DNA of 64,000 bases from Macrobrachium rosenbergii (Eukaryota > Arthropoda > Malacostraca > Decapoda > Palaemonidae). The stretch's first letter is position 1, and every line of letters starts with the position of its first letter. The notes under the pieces were generated by a model. The model worked only from the letters and a program-made list of their open reading frames with translations. It made no database searches and was not told the origin of the DNA. The stretch is from NCBI RefSeq assembly GCF_040412425.1, contig NC_089761.1, forward strand, positions 31,340,644 to 31,404,643. The letters run 5' to 3'. The position numbers were made by a program, and so were the translations under genes. Below, one piece after another: positions 42,701 through 55,263 of this stretch.

Positions 42701-43250
42701 ATTTGTTGGTGTTGCAAGTTTTCGTCAAATCAAGAGAGGTGCGAGACATCGGAGGGCTTCACGGAAGACTGATGGTGCGGAAAGGATTTTGGCAGGCGGC
42801 AGTAATAGCACGAAGCATTATTTGTAAGTCTCTGGAAATACCCATACTACATATGGCAAAGTTCTTTCTAAAATTAACATATTTATAATGAGGTCAAGGT
42901 TAGGATACAAGTATTCATGGGAATATGCTGGCGATGGCAATCATTTTTCACGTGAATTATGTAGCGAACCAAACTCTCACACATGGTCATTATGTATTAC
43001 TGCTTGTTATACTGTTAAAACTGTATAATATTGTATATTTTCCCTAATAAAAGATAATAAAAAAAATACATACTGAACTTTCAGATTTTAGGGATAGAAG
43101 TGTTGATACAGTTCCTGTGCAAGTGTGTTATTTGCTTAACAATATGGTTCCAAGAATTATGCAGCAGCTTCCCAATTTCTATTGGAACTAGTAATTGTGG
43201 AAGGTGAATGAAGTATTGTTAAAATACTATGGAGGGCGTACCCGTATGCT
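42701..43250. other. Single-copy DNA, no gene seen
   Basis: AT-rich; no coding signature. Confidence 0.4.
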
Positions 43251-43254
43251 GATA

Positions 43255-43345
43255 CACCCCATTTGATGTTTATGGGATACATCTGATGTTTATGGAATAC
43301 ATCTGATGTTTATGGAATACATTTGATGTTTATGGAATATTTGTC
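43255..43345 (+). repeat. ~20-bp tandem repeat, four units
   Basis: Units of the type TTTGATGTTTATGGAATACA. Confidence 0.85.
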
Positions 43346-43404
43346 GATAAATCTTTTGAACTGGAATTGACTAAGTTTGAAATTATCCTGCTTATTGAAC
43401 TGAA

Positions 43405-43700
43405 TATAGAGTTTAGGCCAAAGGCCAAGCACTGGGACCAATGAGGTCATTCAGCGCTGGAAAGGAAATTGAGAGAAGGTAAGTCTGAAAGGTGCAACGG
43501 AAGGAAAACCTCGCAGTTGCACTATGAAATATTCCTTAAGAGGGTGGATAGAGGGGGAAGAATGATAATACGAATGAAGTTACAGTAAGAGGAATGGCAG
43601 GAGTTGCAGCTAGGGGCCGAAGGGACGCTGCAAAGAACCTTTAGCAATGCCTACAGTACAACGCATGCGGTGTACTGACTGTACTACCCACCCTACGGGA
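43405..43700 (-). mobile_element. S-family SINE-like repeat, full length
   Basis: TATAGAGTTTAGGCCAAAGG, GGAGTTGCAGCTAGGGGCCG, GACGCTGCAAAGAACCTTTA, GTACAACGCATGCGGTGTAC and the CCCACCCTACGGGA head. Confidence 0.92.
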
Positions 43701-44299
43701 ACTGCTTATTACGCTTTTCAGTAGCATCCTACGATTAGGCGGATTATTCCCTGAATGCTCAACCATCCAGCAAGCTCTTTTGCACAGTTTTTGTCGTAAT
43801 TCCTATATTTTATAAGATGGCCGTATGAACAAGACAATTTGTTAAAAATTCATGCGTGCTTAATTATGTATTAGCAAAGTTTTTGAGCAACTCTGTAATT
43901 GACAAGACGACAGTAAATGCCATTTTATTTACAACCTCTGAAACCAAATACTTTAGCAACTGCTTCAACTAAAAATCTGCAGGATTATTTTAAATATGTG
44001 ATCAGAAACCTGTTACCTACTTTATATAATTACCGTTTAGTAAATGAATGGAGACTAGTTTTGATTATCATAACCTTCAAAAAAAAAAAAAAAAAAAAAA
44101 AAAGTGTAGCTTAGGCAGAAAATGAAAATTTGGAAGTGCTGCATATTTCCTTGCCTATTATTCTAGGGATAAAAAGTAATTGAAATATCCTAATTCAACG
44201 TCCCAGTTTCTAGCACCTGCTAATTCGCATTTTTTTTTTTTTAAACATTGGGCTGGGCATATTTATTTCTCAGTCTCATCTTTTTATTGTTTTTTTTAA
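43701..44299. other. AT-rich single-copy DNA with an A homopolymer, no gene
   Basis: A run at 44079-44103. No domain-bearing frame. Confidence 0.4.
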
Positions 44300-44592
44300 T
44301 ATAGAATTTAGGCCCAAGGCCAAGCACTGGGACCAATGGGGTCATTCAGCTCTGAAACGGAAATTGACAGTAAGAAGGTCTGAAAGGTGTAACAGGAGGA
44401 AAACCTCGCAGCTGCACTATACATCAACTGTTAGGAGAGGGTGGAAAGTAAGATGGAAGAAATATGAAAGGAGGTACAGTAAAAGAAACGAAAGAAGCTG
44501 CAGCTAGGGGCCGAGGTCACGCTGCAAAGACCCTTAGGTAATACCTACAGTGCCCCACACGAGGTGCACTGACGGCACGAACTCCCATGGGA
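44300..44592 (-). mobile_element. S-family SINE-like repeat, full length
   Basis: ATAGAATTTAGGCCCAAGGC, GGGGTCATTCAGCTCTGAAA, AACCTCGCAGCTGCACTATA, GCTGCAGCTAGGGGCCGAGG and CACGAGGTGCACTGACGGCA. Confidence 0.92.
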
Positions 44593-45090
44593 GTTTTATT
44601 TTTTATTTTTTTTTTCCAACGCGTAATGTAGGCATTTGTTGTACATATTACTGCTCGTACTGATGCTTTCCTCCAACGCTTAAACCTGTAAAAAAAAAAA
44701 AAAAAAAAAATTAGTTGAAGCAAGTGTTCCGTGACAGACATCAACCCTAAGTTGATAAAACCATTTGAAATTGTTTGGTTAACACCCTAACTAAAACTAC
44801 TCAGTAGCTTAAGGCTTCATGACTGGATATTGTAACTTCGAGCTTCTTTTTATATTTTGAAAATATTTAGAATGTGAAGGTAACAAATGCGTGCTTTTCT
44901 ACACTTAAATTTGGAATTTTTACAATTTTGGGACTAAAAATTTGTTTCATATATCTTCAAAAAGTAAAGCTAAATGAAAGGGCATTAAATTCCACCAAAC
45001 CTTCAAATAAATGCCTATAAAAACTCCCTTTAGCAAAACCTAATCAGAACTTAATATATACCTTACATTTACCAGACTATCACTACACAC
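44593..45090. other. AT-rich single-copy DNA, no gene seen
   Basis: T-rich and A homopolymer runs near 44605 and 44691. No coding signature. Confidence 0.4.
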
Positions 45091-45094
45091 CGGA

Positions 45095-45202
45095 ATGCAA
45101 GCCCCCTCCTGGCACACGGTAAATTTTACCGTTGCCAGAAGGGACATCCTCCCCAACCAGGGGCCCTGCCCCTGATTGGGGAGGATTAGCTTGCAGAATG
45201 GT
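45095..45202. repeat. Nested palindrome (~108 bp)
   Basis: The outer pair is TGCAAGC...GCTTGCA. Two inner hairpins are GGCACACGGTAAA/TTTACCGTTGCC and CTCCCCAACCAGGGGC/GCCCCTGATTGGGGAG (three-base loop). All arms are G/C-rich and unlike the surroundings, as in a foldback element or structured RNA. Confidence 0.75.
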
Positions 45203-46740
45203 TTAAAAACAAAATAAGAGGCGGAGTAGACTCACCATTTATATAGGTATACATTACCAGAGTCCCTTTGATCTTAAAGAGTCACGCTGAGTTGCGTCCG
45301 TACTTCTGAAGCAGAAACGTAAGATCCCAACTCCTCTTGATATATACGTCACCCGTGCTTCGACCAGCCACTCCTGGAGGGGAAAAAAAATTTGAATTAA
45401 ATCCTGCTATGTCAATGAAAACGAGGTGAATGTCAAATTACAACTCATCTTTCAAAGGCATAATACTTGGCAAGCCGAGGCAAAACTACCACGGCACATA
45501 AAACTGATGTGAACATCTTACCCAAAGCGAAACTAGTCAAGAGAATTACGGGAACCAAGTTGTCAGCAGCGAAGTCTCACGGTTACCTTCCACCACCGAG
45601 TAGACACGATTGGTCGACTTACAGTGGCGTGACTCGTCTCTAGACTCGTGACGTCATCAGCCAAGGATCATGAACAACCAGACGAGTTAGCCGTGTAGAA
45701 TGAGGCCCGTCTTACCACTATAGACGTCTTTCGCGCCGAAAGTTGTTAGAGAGTCCTTGATTTTGTAGGGCAGTTAATTGTTGCGCTTTTGTAAATAATT
45801 CTCAGTTATGGTACTAGGAATGCTTAAGACAGTAATGTTAATTTTATTGTAGGTTCGTTCTTTATTATCCCAAAGGTTAGAGAGGTAGAGAGAGACGTAT
45901 TTCAAGTGTGGTCTCACTCCATACATCAAACGGAGTGGTGAGTATTACCTCCTCGAGGTCCTCTCGCTTTTTTAAAGCAACTCTTATTACTGTCTAACAA
46001 CGAATGGAGGGAGAGAGAGAGTTGGGGAGAATATGGAGGAACGTGATTTCTTAAATATGAAATGCTTACCCTGATCTCGCTTAGATGCCTTACAGGACTT
46101 CAGTTTCAGCTTTAACCCCTCTGTTACCAACTAGTCAAGGGTTATTCCGACCAAATATATTAAGGTAACTCCAGTATTTTGTTTTACATACATTCCGAGC
46201 TCGATTCCCTTATCACAAGCGTGATAAAGGAAATAGCTGATAGTTTCCTTTGTCACGAGGATAAAAACTTTGCATTTGGTGAACATCGACGAATGTGGTG
46301 CTGTTCGTTGCTATGGAAACCATATGGGCCAATATGAGTATGTCTGTGATTGATTGATTTATGGTTACTGAAACTGGCGTCACAAGAAATGTTTGTGAAT
46401 GTGGGGCCACTTACTGGAATGCTATAGTCTTTACAATACTGAACTGATGTGGCGATGGCTACTTATACCGATAAGTAGGTTTGTAGTAAAAAAGCAATCG
46501 GGTATCATTGCGGCCCACTGAAGTTCACTACTAGCCTAGGGCCTGTTGCAAGCTTCTAAGCATATTTAATAATAAGTTCCATAGCCTCATTCCAGTGACA
46601 AATTTATTTTATATTGATAATTATTATTAATATATTATGAATATTATTATTCAGATGAAACCTGTTCTTATGGAACAAGCGTTCCAGAGGGGACACTGAC
46701 TTGGAATTCTTCAAGCTTCCAAAGAATTTGGCATTCATTA
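45203..46740. other. Single-copy DNA, no gene established
   Basis: The part 45540-45960 is GC-balanced and contains GTGACGTCATCAG (CRE-type, near 45648-45660). It also has a stretch bounded by ATTTTATTGTAG| (near 45853) and GTG|GTGAGTAT (near 45940), which could be a noncoding exon. This is not enough to call a gene. Confidence 0.35.
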
Positions 46741-46900
46741 GGAAGAAGTAAGAGGTAAAAGAAAACAGAAAAAAAGAGGTCTCACTTACTGATAAAGCAA
46801 AATAAAGCAATAAATGGATAAAAATGTATCAAAATGCAAGGAGAATAGTATTAGGGTAGTAATGCACTGAATCCTCCTCGCTTGAGCTGAAGGAACTGTA
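46740..46900. mobile_element. Diverged copy of a dispersed repeat shared with 23160-23345
   Basis: ATGCAAGGAGAATAGTATTAGGGTAGTAATGCACTG parallels GCAAGAAGGATAGCATTAGGGCAGTAATGCATTG. Both are preceded by AAAGAGGTCTCAC/AGAGATTTCCTCAC and ATAAA-rich sequence in the same order. Confidence 0.45.
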
Positions 46901-47456
46901 GAAATATCAATATAATGGAGACTGATAGTCACCCCCTTCCCATTCACCTTTGTCACAGCTTCTCCTTACTCACCCCTACCCCCATCCCCAGAGTCCTCCC
47001 CAAGTCCTACTCCCCCAACCCCTAACCAAGTCCTATCCTTTCAAGGGGGTAGAGTCACTCCCTCGTCACCTTATTAGCATTCCAATAAAGAGAGGAGGAA
47101 TGGGGGAACTCTGACATCTCAAGGGGCTTCTCCTTTTCCTTTCTTTTTTTCCTCCTCACCAGTTTTCTTTCTCCCTTTGACCCTTCAGGGCATATTTCCT
47201 CCTCCTCCCTCTCCCCCCACCCCCCTCCTGGCAGAAGGGAGGGGGGGAACTCGGTGCATCGGAAGTCTGAAGACAGGAGGAATTTTCTTTAATTTTTTAT
47301 TTTTTTTTTTCTCTTCGTGTCCTTTTTATTGGGGTCGTCTTCTTTCAGCTTTAAGTTGGAAGTCATCTTTTTTTGGGGGGGATTAGTGAATGGAGGTCGT
47401 GTGATGCATGTGTCTACGAGCGTGCACACACACACACATATATATGCATGTATGTA

Positions 47457-47458
<2 letters not shown>
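46901..47458. other. C-rich then T/G-rich low complexity, no gene
   Basis: CCCCTACCCCC-type sequence near 46970-47040 and CCTCCTCC near 47190-47230. Confidence 0.5.

Positions 47459-47530
<72 letters not shown>
47459..47530. repeat. (AT)n, left flank of the candidate solo LTR
   Basis: Uninterrupted AT dinucleotides. Confidence 0.95.
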
Positions 47531-47534
<4 letters not shown>

Positions 47535-48239
47535 ACCCAAGTGGGCCGTTATGCAGGTTCTTTAATATGCTCAGGACAGGGCTGTCATGACTGACGGCAG
47601 ATGCAACAAACAAAGGAGGGGAAAACAACAAACACAATAAAATGAGCTTAAAATTAATTTATTTACAATATTTACAAGTGAGTCAGGTCTGGTAAAAAGA
47701 TAAAAACCATAAATACAAGAAAAACCAAAAGGCAGCACTAAACAAAAGCAAGTTAAACAAAAAGTAGCTTTAAACAAAAAAAGGCAAAAATAAACAACAG
47801 CAGGCAGAAGAAAAAAATCAAACATACGTCCTCCATCCGGGTCACCAAGACAGCCCTCAGCTGCACAACAGGACAAGACCCCACAAACCAGAATACCCCG
47901 ATGGAGACGTCAGGACAGCCTCACGCTGTCATCAAAGATGAGCAGCTCGTGGTCACGGACTACTCATGGTCACACTCCACCTCTACGACGTGCTCCACTT
48001 CGTAGGCGTGCTCCAATTTGCTGCTCAAAAACTCGACCAACGTCGACTCCAAAAAAACTGCTGCTGCTGCACTGCCGCTACTCTCGCTGCCTACCAGACC
48101 CGACTGAAGACAGAGAAAAACGGCAGCTCACCACGAAAACATCAAAACAAAAAAAACTTGAAGGTAAGGAGGCAGCAATCCACAAAAGGGAACGAGCAGG
48201 GAAACCAGCAGTTCCCTAAAAAAACATCACTTTAACGTG

Positions 48240-48242
<3 letters not shown>
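47531..48242. mobile_element. Candidate solo LTR, ~712 bp
   Basis: A block starting TGTGACCCAAG and ending AACGTGACA sits inside (AT)n on both sides. It has TG...CA ends with a TGT...ACA match, internal AATAAA signals and no matching partner or coding frame in the window. These are the features of a solo LTR inserted into an AT microsatellite. The ends are not similar to the LTRs at 30.7/38.7 kb. Orientation is unknown. Confidence 0.45.

Positions 48243-48314
<72 letters not shown>
48241..48314. repeat. (AT)n, right flank of the candidate solo LTR
   Basis: Uninterrupted AT dinucleotides. Confidence 0.95.
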
Positions 48315-48315
<1 letters not shown>

Positions 48316-49095
48316 GTTACCTATCCTACTTTTACAATGAAAACAAAACCATACGTCTGATCTTATACACTAAGTAATGTTATACCCTCACATTTCTTTC
48401 AATAACCTCAATAATCACATTTCATTTCTACAAATTAACAATTATTCTTCTGTCTTCTAACTCATTACTGGGAACGTTTCCTCTCAACCTTGTCGTACAT
48501 GGGAAACAGTGAAAAACGTTTCCCCACTCCTCAGGGCGAGTATTTTCCATAAAGGACGGGGGTTTCCCCGGAGGCATTTTCCCGAGATGTAACCGAGTGC
48601 CGGGACCTTTCCCTGAAAAAAGCGGGACGCCATATCTTAAAAACTAACCGTAGAATTTTCTGGGAAATAATCTCGTTATGTTTACCACACCCAAATTATA
48701 GCGATCAAAGTTTTGTAATCCAACCTAACTTAGCCTAGGGGCATGGCAAAAAAAAACCGGGGCTAGTGCAATACTAGCATACATCTCAGGAATTTGTTTC
48801 CCGGATTTATTTTGAATAATGAATGAACTGATTTGTATTTTATTTGGTTTCACAAATTAAGTAAAATTGACTCTTATAGAACGGTGTTGCAACTCGGTAG
48901 ATAATAATAAATGAATATGCGAGATTAATCATTGTTGGAATGAAAATGGGTTAAAAAGCTTTAAATGAGAACAGGAGAACTTCTATAAACTTTACAGTCG
49001 TATTGCTAATTCCTTTGTCCGTCTGTCAAAAAGAACAATTGTCAGTTCATCCTCCTGCAACAATGATAGATAATAAAGAAATAATAAATAAATAA
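48315..49095. other. Single-copy DNA, no gene seen
   Basis: AT-rich apart from a GC-balanced stretch at 48520-48640. No coding signature. Confidence 0.4.
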
Positions 49096-49097
49096 AA

Positions 49098-49402
49098 AAT
49101 TAGCCGAAGTTTCTTCGGCGCAATCGAGTTTTCTGCACAGCCGCTACAGCTTATAATCAAGGCCATCGAAAATGGATCTATCTTTCGGTGGTCTCGGTAT
49201 AATGCTGTATGAGCCATGGCCCATGAAACTTTAACCACGGCCCGGTGGTGGCCTATCTTATATCGTTGTCAAAAGCACGATCATGGCTAACTTTAAACTT
49301 AAATAAAAAAAAAAACTAGTGAGGCTAGAGGGCTGCAATTTGGTATGTGTGATGATGGGAGGGTGGATGATCAACATACCAATTTGCAGCCCTCTAGCCC
49401 TC
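49098..49402 (+). mobile_element. FB hairpin repeat, truncated in the last hairpin arm
   Basis: It runs from GCCGAAGTTTCTTCGGCGC through GGATCTATCTTTCGGTGGTC to CATACCAATTTGCAGCCCTC, then joins an S-family tail. The AGTTTTTAAGATC and GTGCGGACAG end is absent. Confidence 0.92.
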
Positions 49403-49404
49403 CT

Positions 49405-49505
49405 TTGCTCTCAATTTCCCTTTCAGCGCTGAATGACCTCATCATCACAGGTCCCAGCGCTTGGCCTTTGGCCTAAATTTTATAGTCCATTCCATTCCAC
49501 GAAGT
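49405..49505 (+). mobile_element. S-family tail fragment fused to an FB copy
   Basis: CAATTTCCCTTTCAGCGCTG, CCTCATCATCACAGGTCCCA and TTTGGCCTAAATTTTATAG, with a CCATTCCATTCC tail. Confidence 0.9.
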
Positions 49506-49744
49506 CCCTCTAGAGGGAACGCGACGTAGGCCTATTGCGCCATCACAGCGGCCGTCGCTCGTAATTCTGAGCGATCACTCATCTGAGTGTTGTTAAATGA
49601 AGCAAAATTTCAATTAGCGCCGAATGACGCAACGAGGCTGCGAGGGACTGGCATTGACGGAGACTTTTTGACCTTTTTTTTTATTATTATTATTTTTATT
49701 ATTATTATTTCGGCTGTCATATAGATTTCCTCGGTTCGCTTCCG
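49506..49744. other. Single-copy DNA with a short (ATT)n, no gene
   Basis: ATT triplets at about 49682-49708. Confidence 0.4.
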
Positions 49745-50335
49745 GTATACCTGTCTACCCGTCGTCTAACTGTATACCTGTTTGTCCGTCTACTCGTCTA
49801 CCTGTCTGCTTGTCTGCCCATCTACCTGTCTACATGTCTAATCGTCTATCTGTCTACCTGTCTGCATGTCTACTCGTCTATCTGTCTACCTTTCTGCATG
49901 TCTACTCGTCTATCTGTCTACCTGTCTGCATGTCTACTCGTCTATCTGTCTACCTGTCTGCATGTCTACCTGTCTACATGTCTACTAGTCTACCCGTCTA
50001 CATGTCTACTAGTCTACTTATCTACTCGTCTACATGTCTACAGGTCTACTTGTCTACCCATCTACCTGTCTGCCATCTATCTGTCTACCCGTCTACTTGT
50101 CTACATGACTACCCATCTACCTGTCTACCCATCTATCTGTCTACCAGTCTACTTGTCTACATGTCTACCGTCTACATATCTACCTGTCTACCCATTTACC
50201 CATCTACCCATCTGCCTGTCTACCCACCTACCCGTCTACTTGTCTACCCATCTACTTGTCTACCCCTCTACCCTTTTACCTGTCTACCAGTCTACCTGTC
50301 TACCCTTTTACTTGTCTACCCGTCTACCCAGCTGC
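49745..50335 (+). repeat. 8-bp minisatellite GTCTACCY with 32-bp higher-order repeat
   Basis: The array is built from GTCTACCT, GTCTGCAT, GTCTACTC, GTCTATCT and GTCTACAT octamers. At about 49850-49975 a four-octamer block repeats almost exactly. The long Leu/Tyr/Ser/Cys frames here are artefacts. Confidence 0.95.
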
Positions 50336-50404
50336 TAATGCTTGCCACCGTTTGCTGTGGATAAAAAATAGGGGAGGGTGTGGGATAACAGTTTCATCCC
50401 TAAA

Positions 50405-50540
<136 letters not shown>

Positions 50541-50582
50541 CTAAGTAATCAACACAGTCACGTGTATAACAATTATAATTTG

Positions 50583-50706
50583 ACTTACACTGGATCGAAC
50601 CCAGCCTTTGCAATCGAAAGGCAAGGGGCGCTACCTGTGTGGGTCAGTTATTTTCAACACCTGACCTTTCAGTTGAAAGACCCGGGTCCGATCCCGATGT
50701 TAGTCA
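50583..50706 (+). mobile_element. tRNA-like SINE fragments, two in opposite orientation
   Basis: On the plus strand GTGGGTCAGTTATTTTCAAC, GACCTTTCAGTTGAAAGACC and CCGGGTCCGATCCCG form D-, anticodon- and T-arm-like segments (50640-50695). On the minus strand GGTAGCGCCCC, GCCTTTCGATTGCAAAGGC and TGGGTTCGATCCAG form another set (50590-50635). Lengths and missing acceptor stems argue for tRNA-derived SINE heads, not functional tRNA genes. Confidence 0.5.
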
Positions 50707-50707
50707 A

Positions 50708-50709
<2 letters not shown>

Positions 50710-50785
<76 letters not shown>
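50710..50785. repeat. (AT)n microsatellite
   Basis: Uninterrupted AT dinucleotides. Confidence 0.95.
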
Positions 50786-52065
<1,280 letters not shown>

Positions 52066-52067
52066 AC

Positions 52068-52448
52068 AAGTAAAAATTGCGCCGAAGTTTCCTCGGCGCA
52101 ATCGAATTTGCTGTACATCGTATTATCAAGGTCACCGAAAATAGATCTATCTTTCGGTGGTCTCGGTATAATGCTGTATGAGCCGCGGCCCATGAAATTT
52201 TCAGCCACGGCTTGTCCTATATCGTTGCCAGAAGCATGATTATGGCTAACTTTAACTTCAAGTGAAATAAAAACCACTGTGGCTAGAGGGCTGTAATTTG
52301 GTATGTTTGATGATTGGAGGGTGGATGATCAACATACCAATTTGCAGCCCTCTAGCCTCAGTAGTTTTTAAGATCTGAGGGCGGACAGAAAAAGTGCGGA
52401 CGGACAGACAAAGCCGCCACAACAGTTTTCTTTTACAGAAAACTAAAA
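52068..52448 (+). mobile_element. FB hairpin repeat, full length
   Basis: GCGCCGAAGTTTCCTCGGCGC, ATAGATCTATCTTTCGGTGG, the long hairpin (about 52275-52370), GGGCGGACAGAAAAAGTGCG and the CAGTTTTCTTTTACAGAAAACT end. Confidence 0.96.
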
Positions 52449-52544
52449 GTGAACGCCATTGATATTTTTAACAATGTTTTATTATGTAATTGTCAGAAAG
52501 ATTGTCCATAAGTGCGTAACGATACTCCTGGACTTTTTCTGGTC

Positions 52545-52865
52545 ACTAAATCTCCCGTAGGAGCGTAGTGCCTCAAGCGGTGCACTGTAGGCATTACTTA
52601 AGGTTCTTTGCGGCGTCCATCAGGCCATAGCTATAACCCCCTTTCATTTTCTTTTACCGTACCTCCGTTCATATTCTCTGTCTTCCAACTTATTTCCATC
52701 TTCTCCTAACAATTGATTCATAGTGCAACTGCTCTGAGGTTTTCCTCCTGTTACGCCTTTCAAACCTTTTACTGTCAATTTCCGCTTCAGCGTTGAATGA
52801 CCTCATAGGTCCCAGTGCTTGGCCTTTGGCCTAAAGTCTATATTCAATTCATTTCAATTCAACAA
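52545..52865 (+). mobile_element. S-family SINE-like repeat, full length
   Basis: CTCCCGTAGGAGCGTAGTGC head, GGTGCACTGTAGGCATTACT, TTCCGCTTCAGCGTTGAATG, CATAGGTCCCAGTGCTTGGC, and a TATTCAATTCATTTCAATTC tail. Confidence 0.93.
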
Positions 52866-53320
52866 TCAACTGTGAACTACATACTTACCGTAACAAGATA
52901 GTCGATTAATATACAAGGAATGCATACTGTGCTTTTGACTCAAGGACCCAAAATAAAAAAAAAAAAAAAAAAAGCTAAGCAATAAAAAAAAACTGTCTTT
53001 TGATGTGACATTTCCTCTTTTTATTTTCTTTTTGTCGATTACCTCCTGGGGAATGAGAAGAATTTAATGGGGAAGGAGTCAAAGAAGCAGCGTTTTACCG
53101 TTCGATATTGAAAAGCGCCCTGGGGGTCGTCAGTCCCGGCTTCTGAAACCCATAGGAAATAAGTTTCGGGGGACGATTCTGTGGTCTTTGACGGCGAAAT
53201 TACCATTGGAGCCTTTTTCGGAGGGGCTCCGTAAACAGGCAGATTAAATCAGCCAGGGAAGATTGGGTAGCGAGCAATGGTAAGGAAAGTTTTGATTAGC
53301 TTCTAAAGGGGATTGTATTA
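52866..53320. other. Single-copy DNA; 53040-53280 is GC-balanced
   Basis: The 53040-53280 part (CCCTGGGGGTCGTCAGTCCC, GCGAAATTACCATTGGAGCC) is non-repetitive and could be a conserved noncoding element. No coding frame is recognised. Confidence 0.35.
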
Positions 53321-53321
53321 G

Positions 53322-53630
53322 GTTGGGGCATTTTTGTACTTAGGCTTTGAAACAGGGGCTTTTTTTTTTGCTGTATCATATTTTTTTATGTTGGTGTAAG
53401 TTTTGAATGAAAACGATTATAAAAGTGGGCATTTTACCATTATTCGTGGGGCAAAATTCCAGAGGGTAACCTTTTGAGGCATTTTTGCACTTATGCTTTG
53501 GAACAGGAACTTTCATGAGCTATATCATATTTTTATAAGTTGGTGTAAGTTTTGAATAAAAACTATTATAAAAAAGTGGGCATTTTGCCATCATTCGTGG
53601 GGCAAAGTTCCAGGGGGTAACCTTTTAACT
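53322..53630 (+). repeat. ~152-bp tandem duplication
   Basis: GGCATTTTTG(T/C)ACTTA, GTTGGTGTAAGTTTTGAAT and ATTCGTGGGGCAAA occur twice in order. Confidence 0.9.
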
Positions 53631-53854
53631 GGTCAAAAATTATGTAAATTACAAAATGCACTGCTGCCCTCCATGACAAAATTTTACAAATAAATATTTG
53701 AATACCCGAAAACATAGGATAATTACAGGACCCATTTCCCAAACAGTCTGCTACATTGCAACGGAATCATCATGAACTAATTAGGGTCTTTCATCATAAT
53801 TCTTTGCAAGTTGATAAAAACTTTTTGTTCTTTGGTGATGCTTTGTAAGTGGTC

Positions 53855-54130
53855 GAGGCATCACTTAAGGTTCTTTGCAGCGTGCCTTCGACCCCTAGCT
53901 GCAACCCCTTTCGTTCCTTTTACTGTACCTCTCTTCATATTCTCTTTCTCCCATCTTACTTTCCTTAACCCTCTCCTAACAATTGATTCATAGTGCAACT
54001 GCTTTGGGATTTTCCTCCTGTTACACCTTTCAAACCTTTTTTCTGTCAACTTCCGTTTCAGCGCCGAATGACCTCATAGGTCCCAGTGCTTGGCCTTTGG
54101 CCTAAATTCTGTATTCAATTCAGTAAATCT
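53855..54130 (+). mobile_element. S-family SINE-like repeat, head truncated
   Basis: It starts at GAGGCATCACTTAAGGTTCT and continues to GTTTCAGCGCCGAATGACCT, TTGGCCTTTGGCCTAAATTC and a TATTCAATTCAG tail. Confidence 0.92.
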
Positions 54131-54890
54131 GTATTCAATCAATTTTCCTACTGGGCTTTCCTTGGGCATTTCTTTAGAACCATCTCATGTAAAAAGTTCC
54201 ACGAACTGTCGACAGTCCACTGATTTCCAAAGGAAGGATACGATTACGTCAGCCTTTTTTTTTTCGGGCTTTGCTGGACTTTTCTATGGGCTTTGCTGAG
54301 TGGCAAAAGTCCTTCGGTATCTCCGCAGTAACACTTTCAACAAAAATTTCCAGTTTTTATTTTTCTTTGGGGCGGGGGGCGAAAGATAAGGGATCTCTCT
54401 TCATTTGCCAGGCCAGCACTCCTAAAAGCTGTTTTATTTGAACTCCCTTTCATAGGCAAGTGCTGTTTACAAAAATAGGTAACAAGCTTCAGCCAATTCT
54501 TCCCGTGTTATTTCTGATGCTGCAGAATCATCTTGAGAAAAGATGTCAGGATGAATGATTACAATTTAATCCAAAATCTTCAAAATATATGCCTCGTATC
54601 GCAGGGCACGAAAACTAGTAATTGTCCCTTCCTAAATTGCTGTTGAAATCATACATTTAATTGCTGTCGAAAACATACATTACCTACCTGAAATACTGTT
54701 TTAAAAAATTGGCTCCGAAAATGGACCAAGTGTCCTCTGCGTTGACATAATTGATCCACATTACTGAGGCTAGATGGCTCAGCCACCCTACATTGGAAGC
54801 AAATGCAAAGAAATGGAGTTACCTCAGGGAAAACTCTCGCCTTGCAAAGGATTTTTGGAAACCCCCACCCCGCCCACTGTCAATCCTCCC
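54131..54890. other. Single-copy DNA, no gene seen
   Basis: No recognised domain or repeat. Confidence 0.4.
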
Positions 54891-54891
54891 C

Positions 54892-55075
54892 CACATCACA
54901 AACACACACTCACACACACACATATACACACCCTTTAATCTTCCGTACATTCTTTTTTTTTTTGTAAGAGCAAATCAATCCCCACCATCACAAACACTCA
55001 CACACACACACGCACACACCCCTTAATCTTCTGTACAATCATCATTTTTTATTTTTTGTAAGAGCAAATTTTTGT
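54892..55075 (+). repeat. Two-copy duplication with (CA)n
   Basis: CATCACAAACAC, (CACA)n, CTTAATCTTC(C/T)GTACA and TTTTTTGTAAGAGCAAAT occur twice. Confidence 0.85.
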
Positions 55076-55263
55076 AGGAGCTGCAATGTTCACTTCGTGG
55101 AGATGAGGAATCTGGAAGGAAAATGTTATGAATAAATGGTATGCTTAGAGGAATGTGAACCCTTTCATAATATATATTCTGTCAAGTACTTAGAGAGCCT
55201 TACGTGGTTTAAATTGTTTGAATACCTCAAGTCGTTATTGTTTTTATAATGATAACATCATTT

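Noticed and set aside
49810..50364. 184-codon Leu/Tyr/Ser/Val frame
   Set aside because: Octamer minisatellite translation; all three forward frames look alike.
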